A DNA stretch of 6,296 bases from an uncultured Clostridia bacterium. Lineage in GTDB: Bacteria; Bacillota; Clostridia; TANB77; CAG-508. The notes under the pieces are model-generated. The model worked only from the letters and a program-made list of their open reading frames with translations. It had not been told where the DNA came from and ran no database searches. Below are positions 1 through 5,764 of this stretch, one piece after another. The translations under genes and the position numbers were made by a program. Each line of letters begins with the position of its first letter. The first letter of the stretch is position 1. The stretch is from assembly GCA_948663505.1 (NCBI GenBank), contig CAPNAQ010000103.1, positions 1-6,296 on the forward strand, in the 5' to 3' direction.

Positions 1-449
1 GCATTTACAATACAATTTATCAAAATTTCTTTTTCATTATTATTATTTTTATTATAATCTAATAATTCTTTTGAAAAATCTAAAGTTAAACATTCATTTT
101 CTAAAGATGATTTTAATAATTGTGTATTTTCAGGAATTATTTTTCTTAATTTATTATTTTTTGGACCTTCAATTAATAATTCAATAATTGTATTATATGG
201 TGAAACTATTAATTGTTTTATATTTACAATTCTTGCTTCTGGTTTTATAGAATTACTTTCTGAATCTGGAAAATACAAACTTACAATTGTCTCTCTAAAC
301 TGTTCCTCTGATATTTCTTCTTGTGGAATATATTCATCCATTTCTTCATTCGATTTCTTTTCTTTTACATATTTTATTGCAAAAAATCCTACAATAAAAA
401 TTATAATTAATAAAATTACAAATAATAAGATTATCTTTTTGTTTTTCAT
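1..449 (-). CDS. GerMN-domain membrane-anchored protein, partial (C-terminus outside window)
   Basis: The ATG is at 449-447 and the frame stays open for 149 codons to the window edge. The start is fixed by a strong Shine-Dalgarno (AGGAGG, minus strand, 460-455) five bases upstream. Residues 1-5 are basic (MKNKK), residues about 6-26 form one hydrophobic segment, and residues 27-55 are a charged spacer. From about residue 56 the sequence has the GerMN pattern: LYFPDSES, then EARIV, LLIEGPKN, IIPENTQLL and LTLDFSKELL. GerMN domains occur in the GerM germination/sporulation lipoprotein and other extracytoplasmic Bacillota proteins. The ligand is not well established. Unlike typical GerM, no lipobox cysteine follows the hydrophobic stretch, so this copy is more likely a signal-anchored protein with its domain outside the membrane. 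It lies 121 bp downstream of the large activase gene in the same orientation, so co-transcription is possible. A direct role in sporulation is inference. The domain end is cut off by the window. Confidence 0.8.
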   Translation of the reverse strand, partial: MKNKKIILLFVILLIIIFIVGFFAIKYVKEKKSNEEMDEYIPQEEISEEQFRETIVSLYFPDSESNSIKPEARIVNIKQLIVSPYNTIIELLIEGPKNNKLRKIIPENTQLLKSSLENECLTLDFSKELLDYNKNNNNEKEILINCIVN

Positions 450-454
450 AACGC

Positions 455-460
455 CCTCCT
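455..460 (-). promoter_or_regulatory. Shine-Dalgarno of the GerMN gene
   Basis: AGGAGG on the minus strand, with a five-base spacer (GCGTT) to the ATG at 449. It fixes the start of the GerMN protein. Confidence 0.8.
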
Positions 461-508
461 ATTTTTTAGCTCTATTTATTAGACTTCTTTTATGTTGAGC
501 TAATTTTT

Positions 509-537
509 ATATTTAATCTTATTATTTGTTTGTCCAA
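509..537 (-). promoter_or_regulatory. weak candidate promoter for the GerMN gene
   Basis: On the minus strand, TTGGAC (537-532) is followed after 17 bases by AAATAT (514-509). TATAAA at 511-506 is an alternative -10 at a poor 20-base spacing. Both boxes are imperfect and the region is nearly all A/T. The 121-bp gap after the large gene contains no intrinsic terminator, so read-through from the large gene may be the main source of transcript. Confidence 0.25.
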
Positions 538-570
538 AATATACTTAATATTAAAAAATTATTACTTTTT

Positions 571-3500
571 TTATGATTGTAATGTTTCTTCTATTTTTGT
601 TTTATTTATATCATTTTCTTTATCTAAAGCACTTTTTTCATTTTCTTGTCTAGCTAAATTATCTTTGGCAACAGTCATTAATAATTTAATTCTATTAGCC
701 TGATTTGTCTCACTAGCACCTGGATCATAATCAACAGGAGAAATATTTGCATCAGGATATTTTTGTCTTATTGTTTTAATAACACCTTTACCAACAACAT
801 GATTTGGCAAACATGCAAATGGTTGTACACAAATAATATTAGGAATATCATTTTCAATATATTCAATCATTTCTGCTGTTAAAAACCAACCTTCACCTGT
901 TTGGTTTCCAATAGACAAAACATCTTTAACTTTAGATTCTAAGTGCCAAATATCACATGGCTGTAAGTATCGTTTCTTTGAGTTTGATAATGCTTCTCTA
1001 ATATCTTTTTCTAAAATATCAATTAATTTTATCGCTAATTTACTAATTTTGGAAGATGTTTTATTAGTATTTAATAAATTGTTAAATGTAATTTTATGTG
1101 TTGCCATAAATTTAACAAATCCCATAAAATCAGGCAATATTACTTCAGCACCTTCTTTTTCAAGTAAATCTGCTACAAAGTTATTTCCAAAAGGATGATA
1201 TTTTATTAAAACTTCTCCTACTATTCCTACTTTTGGTTTTTTAATATTAGTATTTAGTTCTATTTTTTCAAAGTCTTCTACTATATCATGAATACTTTGT
1301 TTGAATTCTTTATTAGTTGATTTTCTAACAAGTCTCTTACATTTTGTTATCCATTCATCAAATAATTTTTGAGTTTCTCCTTTATTTATTTCATACGCTC
1401 TATTTTTAGTTAGCATTTTTTGTAATAGATCTGCGTAAAGTACACATTTTATTATTCTTTCAATCATTTTTGGTGTTAGTTTAAAGCCAGGCATTTTTTC
1501 CATACCAACAAGGTTAAATGATATTACAGGTATATTACTAAATCCTGCATCTTTAAGAGCTTTTCTTATAAATCCTATATAGTTTGTAGCTCTACATCCT
1601 CCACCTGTTTGAGACATTATTAAAGCTGTTTTATTTAAATCATATTTACCTGACTCTAATGCTTCAATCATTTGTCCAGTAACTAATATTGAAGGATAAC
1701 ATGCATCATTATTAACATATTTTAATCCTGTTTCAACTGTATGTGATGAACATTCTCTTAAGAGTTCTAATTTATATCCTGATTCTTGTATAGCAGATTC
1801 TAATAATTCAAAATGTATTGGGGCCATTTGTGGACATAGAATTGTATAATCTTTTCTCATTTCTTTAGTAAAGATTCTTTTATTAATTCCATAACTTCCT
1901 ATTTGCTTTTCTTCTTCTCTTTTAGCTATTCTCTTGTTCATACTTGCTAAAAGTGAACGGATACGAATTCTAACAGCTCCTAAGTTATTAACTTCATCTA
2001 TTTTTATTAATGTATACATTTTATCATAACTAGATAAAATTTCTTCGACTTGATCTGTTGTAACTGCATCAACACCACATCCAAATGAATTTAATTGTAC
2101 TAATTCTAAATTATCATGTTTTCCGACAAAGTCAGCTGCAGCATACAATCTTGCATGAAATACCCATTGATCTACTACTCTTATTGGACGTTTTGCTTCA
2201 GTTTTATCAGAAACACTATCTTCTGTTAAAACACATAATCCAAGAGATGTTATTAATGTATCTATTCCATGATTAATTTCAGGATCAATATGATATGGTC
2301 TTCCAGCTAAAACAATTCCTCTTAAATTATTTTCTTCAATATATTTGACTGTTTCAGTTCCTCTATCTCTAATATCCTTTTTACATTTTTGATATTCTTT
2401 TTCTGCTTTTTCAGCAGCTTCTAATAATTCCTTTTTTGTAAAATTATATTCTTTAAATTCATCTAATTCCATAACCTTTTTTACAAGATTCTTTATATCA
2501 AAAGGCAAAAATGGATTTAAAAATTTAATGTTTTTCTCTTTAATATTCTCAACATTATTTTTTAATACTTCTGAATATGATATTACAATTGGGCAATTAT
2601 AGTGATTATCAGATTTCTCATATTCTTTTCTTGAATATGGCATACATGGATAAAATATTGTTGTAATTCCTTTTTCAATTAAATCTTCAATATGTCCATG
2701 TGATATTTTTGCTGGATAACAAACTGATTCAGATGGCATTGATTCCATGCCTTTTTCATATGTTTTTCTTGTACTTTTTTCTGATATAACAACTCTAAAT
2801 CCTAAGTTTGTAAAAAATGTAAACCAAAATGGGTAATCTTCATACATATTTAAAACTCTTGGTATTCCTATTACTCCTCTTGTTGCATTTTGTTCTTCTA
2901 ATGGTTTATAATCAAATATTCTTTTATATTTATATTGAACTAGATTTGGTAAATTTTTTTTATCTGAAAGTATTCCTGCACCTTTTTCACAACGATTTCC
3001 TGATATATGTATACTACCATTACTAAATTTATTTATTGTTAATTTACAATGATTTTCACAATTATTACATCTTGTGTGTGTTACTTTTATTTCTAATTTA
3101 TCTAGTTCTTCTATTTTTAATATGCTAGATTTATATTCCATGTCTAAATTTGCTTCATATTGTTCTTTTGAAAGTAATGCCATTCCATATGCACCCATTA
3201 ATCCTGATATATCAGGACGAATAACATTTTTACCAACAATTTTTTCAAATGCTCTTAAAACTGCATCATTATAAAAAGTTCCACCTTGTACTACTATATG
3301 ATCTCCTAAAGTACTTACATCTCTAACTTTCATTACTTTTTGAATTGCATTTTTTATAACAGAATATGAAAGTCCGCTTGATATATCTCCAACTGTATAT
3401 CCCTCTTTTTGTGCTTGTTTAATTTTTGAATTCATAAATACTGTACATCTTGATCCTAAATCAACAGGTCTTTTAGCATTTATGGCTTCTTTTACAAATT

Positions 3501-4896
3501 CAGATATTTCTATATTTAAACTTTTTGCAAATGTTTCTATAAAAGAACCACAACCAGATGAACAAGCTTCATTTAACATGATGTTATCTATAGCCCCATT
3601 TTTCATTTTTATATATTTCATATCTTGTCCACCAATATCTATAATTGCAGTAACATTCGGTTCAAATTGTTTTGCTGCTGTATAGTGTGCTATTGTTTCA
3701 ATTTCGTTTAAATCAACATTTAATGCTGTTTGGATTAATTTTTCTCCATATCCAGTAACTCCACTATATCTTAATATTGCTTTTTGTGGTAATACTTCAT
3801 ATAATTTTTTTAACATTCCCATTACACTTTTTAATGGATTACCTTCATTACTTCCATATGATGAATATAGTAATTCTCCTTCACTATCAATTAAGACTAG
3901 TTTTGTTGTTGTTGAACCTGCATCTATACCTATAAAGCAATCACCTTCATATGATGATAACTCTTTTTTTACTACTTTAGTTACTTCATGTCTTTTTTTA
4001 AATTCATTATATTCTTGTTCATTTTCAAATAATGGATTTAATGGATTAGTAGTATTATCACGAGAATTTCTCAAATTTTCTATTTTTTGCATTAGCTCAT
4101 CTACAGTAATTGGAGTTGTATTTAATGAGTCAAGTGCTGCTCCTTTAGCTACTAATAAATGCGCTTCTTCAGGAATTATTATCTCGTTTGATTTTAAATT
4201 AAGTGTTTCTATAAATCTAATTCTTAATTCAGATAAGTAACTTAATGGTCCTCCTAAAAAAGCTACATTCCCCCTAATAGGTCTCCCACATGCTAGTCCA
4301 CTTATTGTTTGATTTACAACTGCTTGAAATATTGATGCAGCAATATCTTCTTTTGCAGCTCCTTCATTTATTAATGGTTGTATATCTGTTTTTGCAAATA
4401 CTCCACATCTCGATGCTATTGGATATATTGTTTGGTAGTTTTTTGCTAATTCATTTAATCCTTTCGTGTCTGTGTGTAATAATGATGCCATTTGGTCTAA
4501 AAATGCTCCTGTTCCTCCAGCACATGTTCCATTCATTCTTTGCTCTATTGATTTATCAAAGTATATTATTTTTGCGTCTTCTCCACCAAGTTCTATTACA
4601 ACATCTGTTTCAGGTATGTATTTTTCTACAGACCTTTTACATGATACAACTTCTTGTATAAATTCTACTCCTAAAAATTTACTTGCAGACATTGCTCCTG
4701 ATCCTGTTAATGCTATTGTAAATTGATTTTCTGAATACATTTTTGCTAAATTTTCTAGTACATTGCATACTGTATTTTTTGTATCTGAATAATGCCTTTG
4801 ATAATCTTTATATATTGTTTTTTGTTTTTCATCCATAACTATAATTTTTACTGTTGTTGATCCTACATCTAGTCCAACATGTAATATTTTATCCAT
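571..4896 (-). CDS. Giant acyl-CoA dehydratase activase fusion: two ASKHA ATPase modules plus DUF2229/HgdB-like regions
   Basis: This 1441-residue cytoplasmic protein belongs to the 2-hydroxyacyl-CoA dehydratase activase superfamily (COG1924-, COG3580- and COG3581-like parts in one chain). Module 1 (about 4-260) is a BcrAD/BadFG ATPase with DVGSTTVK (10-17), IELGGEDAK (101-109), cluster cysteines C125 (NGTCAGGTG) and C164 (SRCGVFAKTD), and FLGGPLSY. A charged linker covers about 262-315. Module 2 (about 318-578) repeats the fold with DAGSTTTK (325-332), IDIGGQDMK (419-427), C445 and C484 (SRCTVF). A four-cysteine motif follows (C610, C613, C617, C636). A DUF2229-like region (about 673-980) has C726, C751 and C940. 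A second HgdB-like region (about 1015-1410) has C1021, C1066, C1101, C1356 and C1362. Family knowledge suggests ATP-driven low-potential electron transfer to an iron-sulfur cluster; the substrate is unknown. The ATG is the only plausible start: an in-frame TGA lies 18 bases upstream of it, with no other start codon between. Confidence 0.9.
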   Translation of the reverse strand: MDKILHVGLDVGSTTVKIIVMDEKQKTIYKDYQRHYSDTKNTVCNVLENLAKMYSENQFTIALTGSGAMSASKFLGVEFIQEVVSCKRSVEKYIPETDVVIELGGEDAKIIYFDKSIEQRMNGTCAGGTGAFLDQMASLLHTDTKGLNELAKNYQTIYPIASRCGVFAKTDIQPLINEGAAKEDIAASIFQAVVNQTISGLACGRPIRGNVAFLGGPLSYLSELRIRFIETLNLKSNEIIIPEEAHLLVAKGAALDSLNTTPITVDELMQKIENLRNSRDNTTNPLNPLFENEQEYNEFKKRHEVTKVVKKELSSYEGDCFIGIDAGSTTTKLVLIDSEGELLYSSYGSNEGNPLKSVMGMLKKLYEVLPQKAILRYSGVTGYGEKLIQTALNVDLNEIETIAHYTAAKQFEPNVTAIIDIGGQDMKYIKMKNGAIDNIMLNEACSSGCGSFIETFAKSLNIEISEFVKEAINAKRPVDLGSRCTVFMNSKIKQAQKEGYTVGDISSGLSYSVIKNAIQKVMKVRDVSTLGDHIVVQGGTFYNDAVLRAFEKIVGKNVIRPDISGLMGAYGMALLSKEQYEANLDMEYKSSILKIEELDKLEIKVTHTRCNNCENHCKLTINKFSNGSIHISGNRCEKGAGILSDKKNLPNLVQYKYKRIFDYKPLEEQNATRGVIGIPRVLNMYEDYPFWFTFFTNLGFRVVISEKSTRKTYEKGMESMPSESVCYPAKISHGHIEDLIEKGITTIFYPCMPYSRKEYEKSDNHYNCPIVISYSEVLKNNVENIKEKNIKFLNPFLPFDIKNLVKKVMELDEFKEYNFTKKELLEAAEKAEKEYQKCKKDIRDRGTETVKYIEENNLRGIVLAGRPYHIDPEINHGIDTLITSLGLCVLTEDSVSDKTEAKRPIRVVDQWVFHARLYAAADFVGKHDNLELVQLNSFGCGVDAVTTDQVEEILSSYDKMYTLIKIDEVNNLGAVRIRIRSLLASMNKRIAKREEEKQIGSYGINKRIFTKEMRKDYTILCPQMAPIHFELLESAIQESGYKLELLRECSSHTVETGLKYVNNDACYPSILVTGQMIEALESGKYDLNKTALIMSQTGGGCRATNYIGFIRKALKDAGFSNIPVISFNLVGMEKMPGFKLTPKMIERIIKCVLYADLLQKMLTKNRAYEINKGETQKLFDEWITKCKRLVRKSTNKEFKQSIHDIVEDFEKIELNTNIKKPKVGIVGEVLIKYHPFGNNFVADLLEKEGAEVILPDFMGFVKFMATHKITFNNLLNTNKTSSKISKLAIKLIDILEKDIREALSNSKKRYLQPCDIWHLESKVKDVLSIGNQTGEGWFLTAEMIEYIENDIPNIICVQPFACLPNHVVGKGVIKTIRQKYPDANISPVDYDPGASETNQANRIKLLMTVAKDNLARQENEKSALDKENDINKTKIEETLQS

Positions 4897-4905
4897 AATT
4901 CTACT

Positions 4906-4912
4906 TCCCTTC
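4906..4912 (-). promoter_or_regulatory. modest Shine-Dalgarno of the large fusion gene
   Basis: GAAGGGA on the minus strand, about nine bases before the ATG at 4896. It matches the anti-Shine-Dalgarno only partly. It is much weaker than the sites of the GerMN gene and the small peptide gene in this window. Confidence 0.5.
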
Positions 4913-4914
4913 GC

Positions 4915-4932
4915 TCATTGTTCTTACAATGA
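4915..4932 (-). other. perfect 7-bp hairpin just upstream of the large gene's ribosome site
   Basis: TCATTGT and ACAATGA are separated by a four-base loop (minus-strand reading). In the large gene's mRNA this hairpin would end three bases before the weak Shine-Dalgarno. It could act as a leader structure affecting initiation. Function is inference; the dyad is exact. Confidence 0.5.
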
Positions 4933-5010
4933 TTATAGAATTTATTTCATAAATTCTGCATTAGTTTTTATAGCGTATTTTATTTGAATTGCTGTCTTTA
5001 ACGTCTAATT
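4932..5010. repeat. repeat copy 0, diverged and internally deleted
   Basis: It opens with a perfect 9-bp hairpin, AGAATTTAT/ATAAATTCT (4937-4957, loop TTC), in the place of the hairpin of the other copies. Its right end (TTGAATTGCT, then GTCT) matches the right end of the full copies (TTGAACTGCT, then GTCT). The roughly 115-base middle part is missing. Confidence 0.65.
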
Positions 5011-5203
5011 ATTACAGAATTTCTAACAAAATTCTGTATAAGATATCGTAACTCTTCTTCATACTATTTCGCATAAGTTATTTGTATCTCGCTTTGCTCT
5101 CACAACTAACTTAACTTCGTTTGAACAGCTCTTTTTATTTTACTTTATAAATCCTTTATATGTTCTTACATGGTCTTTTGAACTGCTTTTTTATTGTCTG
5201 TTG
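5011..5203. repeat. repeat copy 1, full length
   Basis: Hairpin arms are TACAGAATTT at 5013-5022 and AAATTCTGTA at 5029-5038, with a six-base loop CTAACA. The second dyad is AGTTATTTGT (5076-5085) with ACAACTAACT (5102-5111), nine of ten pairs. It carries GTTTGAAC where copies 2 and 3 have the palindrome GTTCGAAC. Confidence 0.9.
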
Positions 5204-5397
5204 ATTACAGAATTTCTAGCAAAATTCTGTATAAGATATCTGTAACTCTTCTTCATACTATTTCGCATAAGTTATTTGTAGCTCGCTTTGCTCTCACAAC
5301 TAACTTAACTTCGTTCGAACAGCTCTTTTTATTTTACTTTATAAATCCTTTATATGTTCTTACATGGTCTTTTGAACTGCTTTTTTATTGTCTATTG
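5204..5397. repeat. repeat copy 2, full length
   Basis: Hairpin arms lie at 5206-5215 and 5222-5231 with loop CTAGCA. The second dyad is 5270-5279 with 5296-5305, extended inward by AGC/GCT (5280-5282 with 5290-5292). The palindrome GTTCGAAC is at 5313-5320. Confidence 0.9.
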
Positions 5398-5459
5398 ATT
5401 ACAGAATTTCTAGCAAAATTCTGTATAAGATATCTGTAACTCACTTCGTTCGAACAGCT
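5398..5459. repeat. repeat copy 3, shortened, ending at the large gene's promoter
   Basis: Hairpin arms lie at 5400-5409 and 5416-5425. The block containing the second dyad is deleted: GTAACTC joins directly to ACTTCGTTCG. The copy ends with AGCT at 5456-5459, six bases from the -10 box of the minus-strand promoter, so the predicted transcript begins at the array edge. Confidence 0.85.
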
Positions 5460-5465
5460 ATCTTA

Positions 5466-5494
5466 ATTTTATATGGATTTTGGCTTTTTGTCAA
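5466..5494 (-). promoter_or_regulatory. strong sigma-A-type promoter reading into the repeat array and large gene
   Basis: On the minus strand, a perfect -35 TTGACA (5494-5489) is followed by a 17-base spacer and -10 TAAAAT (5471-5466; one mismatch to TATAAT). The start would fall near 5459. This is the best promoter found upstream of the large fusion gene, and it gives a leader of about 560 nt made almost wholly of repeat copies. Nearer promoters cannot be excluded. Confidence 0.6.
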
Positions 5495-5529
5495 ATGTAA
5501 ATATTTGGATTTTGCATATTTCTAATTTT

Positions 5530-5558
5530 TTGACATATCTTAAATTATATAGTATACT
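5530..5558 (+). promoter_or_regulatory. strong orphan plus-strand promoter
   Basis: TTGACA (5530-5535), a 17-base spacer and TATACT (5553-5558; one mismatch to TATAAT) form a near-consensus sigma-A-type promoter. It is divergent from the promoter at 5494-5466. It faces an intrinsic terminator about 65 bases downstream and no plus-strand gene, so its only product would be a short RNA. Confidence 0.6.
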
Positions 5559-5576
5559 ATAGTTAGCTTAAGCTAA
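5548..5576. promoter_or_regulatory. two adjacent perfect 14-bp palindromes over the orphan promoter (possible operators)
   Basis: TATAGTATACTATA (5548-5561) covers the -10 box. TTAGCTTAAGCTAA (5563-5576) covers the predicted transcription start. Both are exact palindromes, one base apart. They could be binding sites for a dimeric repressor, or the second could form a small 5' hairpin in the RNA. No regulator gene is visible in the window. Confidence 0.45.
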
Positions 5577-5630
5577 TTAAGAATATTTTTCATATAAAAA
5601 GAACAGGAATTTCGCTCCTGTTCTTTTTGT
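5565..5630 (+). ncRNA. predicted short RNA converging on the small peptide gene
   Basis: Defined only by the promoter at 5530-5558 and the terminator at 5596-5628, giving about 65 nt. It has no plausible reading frame with a ribosome site. Its 3' half is fully complementary to the 3' end of the predicted peptide mRNA, because both use the same terminator. Its TTCATATA (5589-5596) can also pair with TATATGAA over the peptide's start codon. That match is only eight bases of A/T-rich sequence and may be chance. This convergent, 3'-overlapping layout is seen in Bacillus type I toxin-antitoxin pairs such as txpA/ratA and bsrG/SR4. Expression is inference. Confidence 0.35.
5596..5628. terminator. 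bidirectional intrinsic terminator
   Basis: AAAAAGAACAGGA (5596-5608) and TCCTGTTCTTTTT (5616-5628) form a perfect 13-bp stem with a seven-base loop. There is a T-run on both strands. On the minus strand it lies eight bases after the peptide stop codon and would also end phospholipase read-through. On the plus strand it ends the short RNA. Confidence 0.9.
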
Positions 5631-5636
5631 CTTCAA

Positions 5637-5705
5637 TCATTTTTCTATTATTTCTAATAGTTTTATAATTAAAATGATTCTTGCTAATATAAGAATATCC
5701 TTCAT
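5637..5705 (-). CDS. 22-residue hydrophobic peptide (small protein gene)
   Basis: The reading frame starts at ATG 5705-5703 and ends at TGA 5639-5637. It begins MKDILILARI and ends LLEIIEK: 14 of 22 residues are I, L or A, with charged residues K2, D3, R9, K15, E18, E21 and K22. It could be one short membrane-inserting or membrane-surface helix; the C-terminal half is somewhat amphipathic. Evidence that it is a real gene is its setting. It has a near-perfect Shine-Dalgarno (AAGGAGGTGA) at eight-base spacing, a TTGCAA-17-TATAAT promoter, and an intrinsic terminator eight bases after the stop. A convergent short RNA is predicted on the other strand. I do not recognise the family. Size and hydrophobicity fit type I toxins of the Ibs/ShoB/TisB size range or a phenol-soluble-modulin-like peptide. 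A leader or regulatory peptide is also possible. Function is inference. Confidence 0.6.
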   Translation of the reverse strand: MKDILILARIILIIKLLEIIEK

Positions 5706-5728
5706 ATATCTCACCTCCTTAATGAAGG
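5699..5728 (-). promoter_or_regulatory. Shine-Dalgarno in the loop of a hairpin that pairs the peptide's start codon
   Basis: In the minus-strand mRNA, CCTTCAT (5728-5722) is exactly complementary to ATGAAGG (5705-5699), which is the peptide's first codons. The 16-base loop contains AAGGAGGTGA (5720-5711). The ribosome site is thus exposed while the AUG is paired, a design suited to damping or controlling initiation. Confidence 0.6.
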
Positions 5729-5735
5729 TCTTTTA

Positions 5736-5764
5736 ATTATATAATAAATATTTACTTATTGCAA
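5736..5764 (-). promoter_or_regulatory. promoter of the small peptide gene
   Basis: On the minus strand, TTGCAA (5764-5759, four of six matches to TTGACA) is followed by 17 bases and a perfect TATAAT (5741-5736). The start would be near 5729, giving an mRNA of about 135 nt to the terminator. The -35 box lies inside the last codons of the phospholipase gene. Confidence 0.55.

Larger units (their letters stand above)
4932..5459. repeat. tandem array of ~193-bp hairpin-bearing repeats
   Basis: The array fills almost the whole gap upstream of the large gene. It comprises a diverged short copy (4932-5010), two full copies (5011-5203, 193 bp; 5204-5397, 194 bp) and a shortened copy (5398-5459). 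The two full copies differ by four substitutions and one inserted T by eye (about 97% identity), which points to a recent duplication. Each copy opens with the inverted repeat TACAGAATTT/AAATTCTGTA. Full copies also carry a second inverted repeat, AGTTATTTGT/ACAACTAACT, and the palindromic GTTCGAAC (GTTTGAAC in the leftmost full copy). No convincing coding frame runs through the array, because a period of 193-194 is not a multiple of three. The family is not one I recognise. Confidence 0.9.

Noticed and set aside
466..503. Inverted repeat TTAGCTC/GAGCTAA upstream of the GerMN gene
   Set aside because: It has only seven pairs with a 24-base loop and is not followed by T residues on the minus strand. 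It may be chance.
545..570. A/T dyads after the stop codon of the large gene as a terminator
   Set aside because: The stems consist only of A/T pairs such as TTAATATTAA and AAAAAA/TTTTTT, with no G/C pairs to stabilise them.
2085..4726. Several plus-strand open frames of 60-125 codons opposite the large gene
   Set aside because: They are antisense shadows of a gene with clear protein family motifs. They are leucine/phenylalanine-rich and none has a ribosome site.
4932..4937. Perfect TATAAT on the minus strand close to the large gene
   Set aside because: No acceptable -35 box was found 16-18 bases upstream, and the hexamer lies at the edge of an A/T-rich repeat hairpin. It is kept only as an alternative start if leader mapping demands it.
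5011..5260. Short minus-strand frames beginning ATGAAGAAGAGTTAC in each full repeat
   Set aside because: The one-base indel puts the two copies in different frames and they encode different peptides. The ribosome site is weak.
5013..5425. Repeat hairpins as intrinsic terminators
   Set aside because: The stems are A/T-rich and neither side is followed directly by a run of T residues on either strand.
5194..5439. 81-codon plus-strand open frame across the repeat array
   Set aside because: It has no ribosome site and runs through two repeat copies in different frames, because the unit length is not a multiple of three. The translation is low-complexity hydrophobic sequence typical of A/T-rich chance frames.
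4932..5459. CRISPR array
   Set aside because: The units are about 193 bp and contiguous, with no alternation of short repeats and unique spacers, and no cas genes are present.
4932..5459. Miniature transposable element (MITE)
   Set aside because: I see no terminal inverted repeats bounding a unit and no target-site duplication. The copies are head-to-tail, which suggests tandem duplication rather than transposition.
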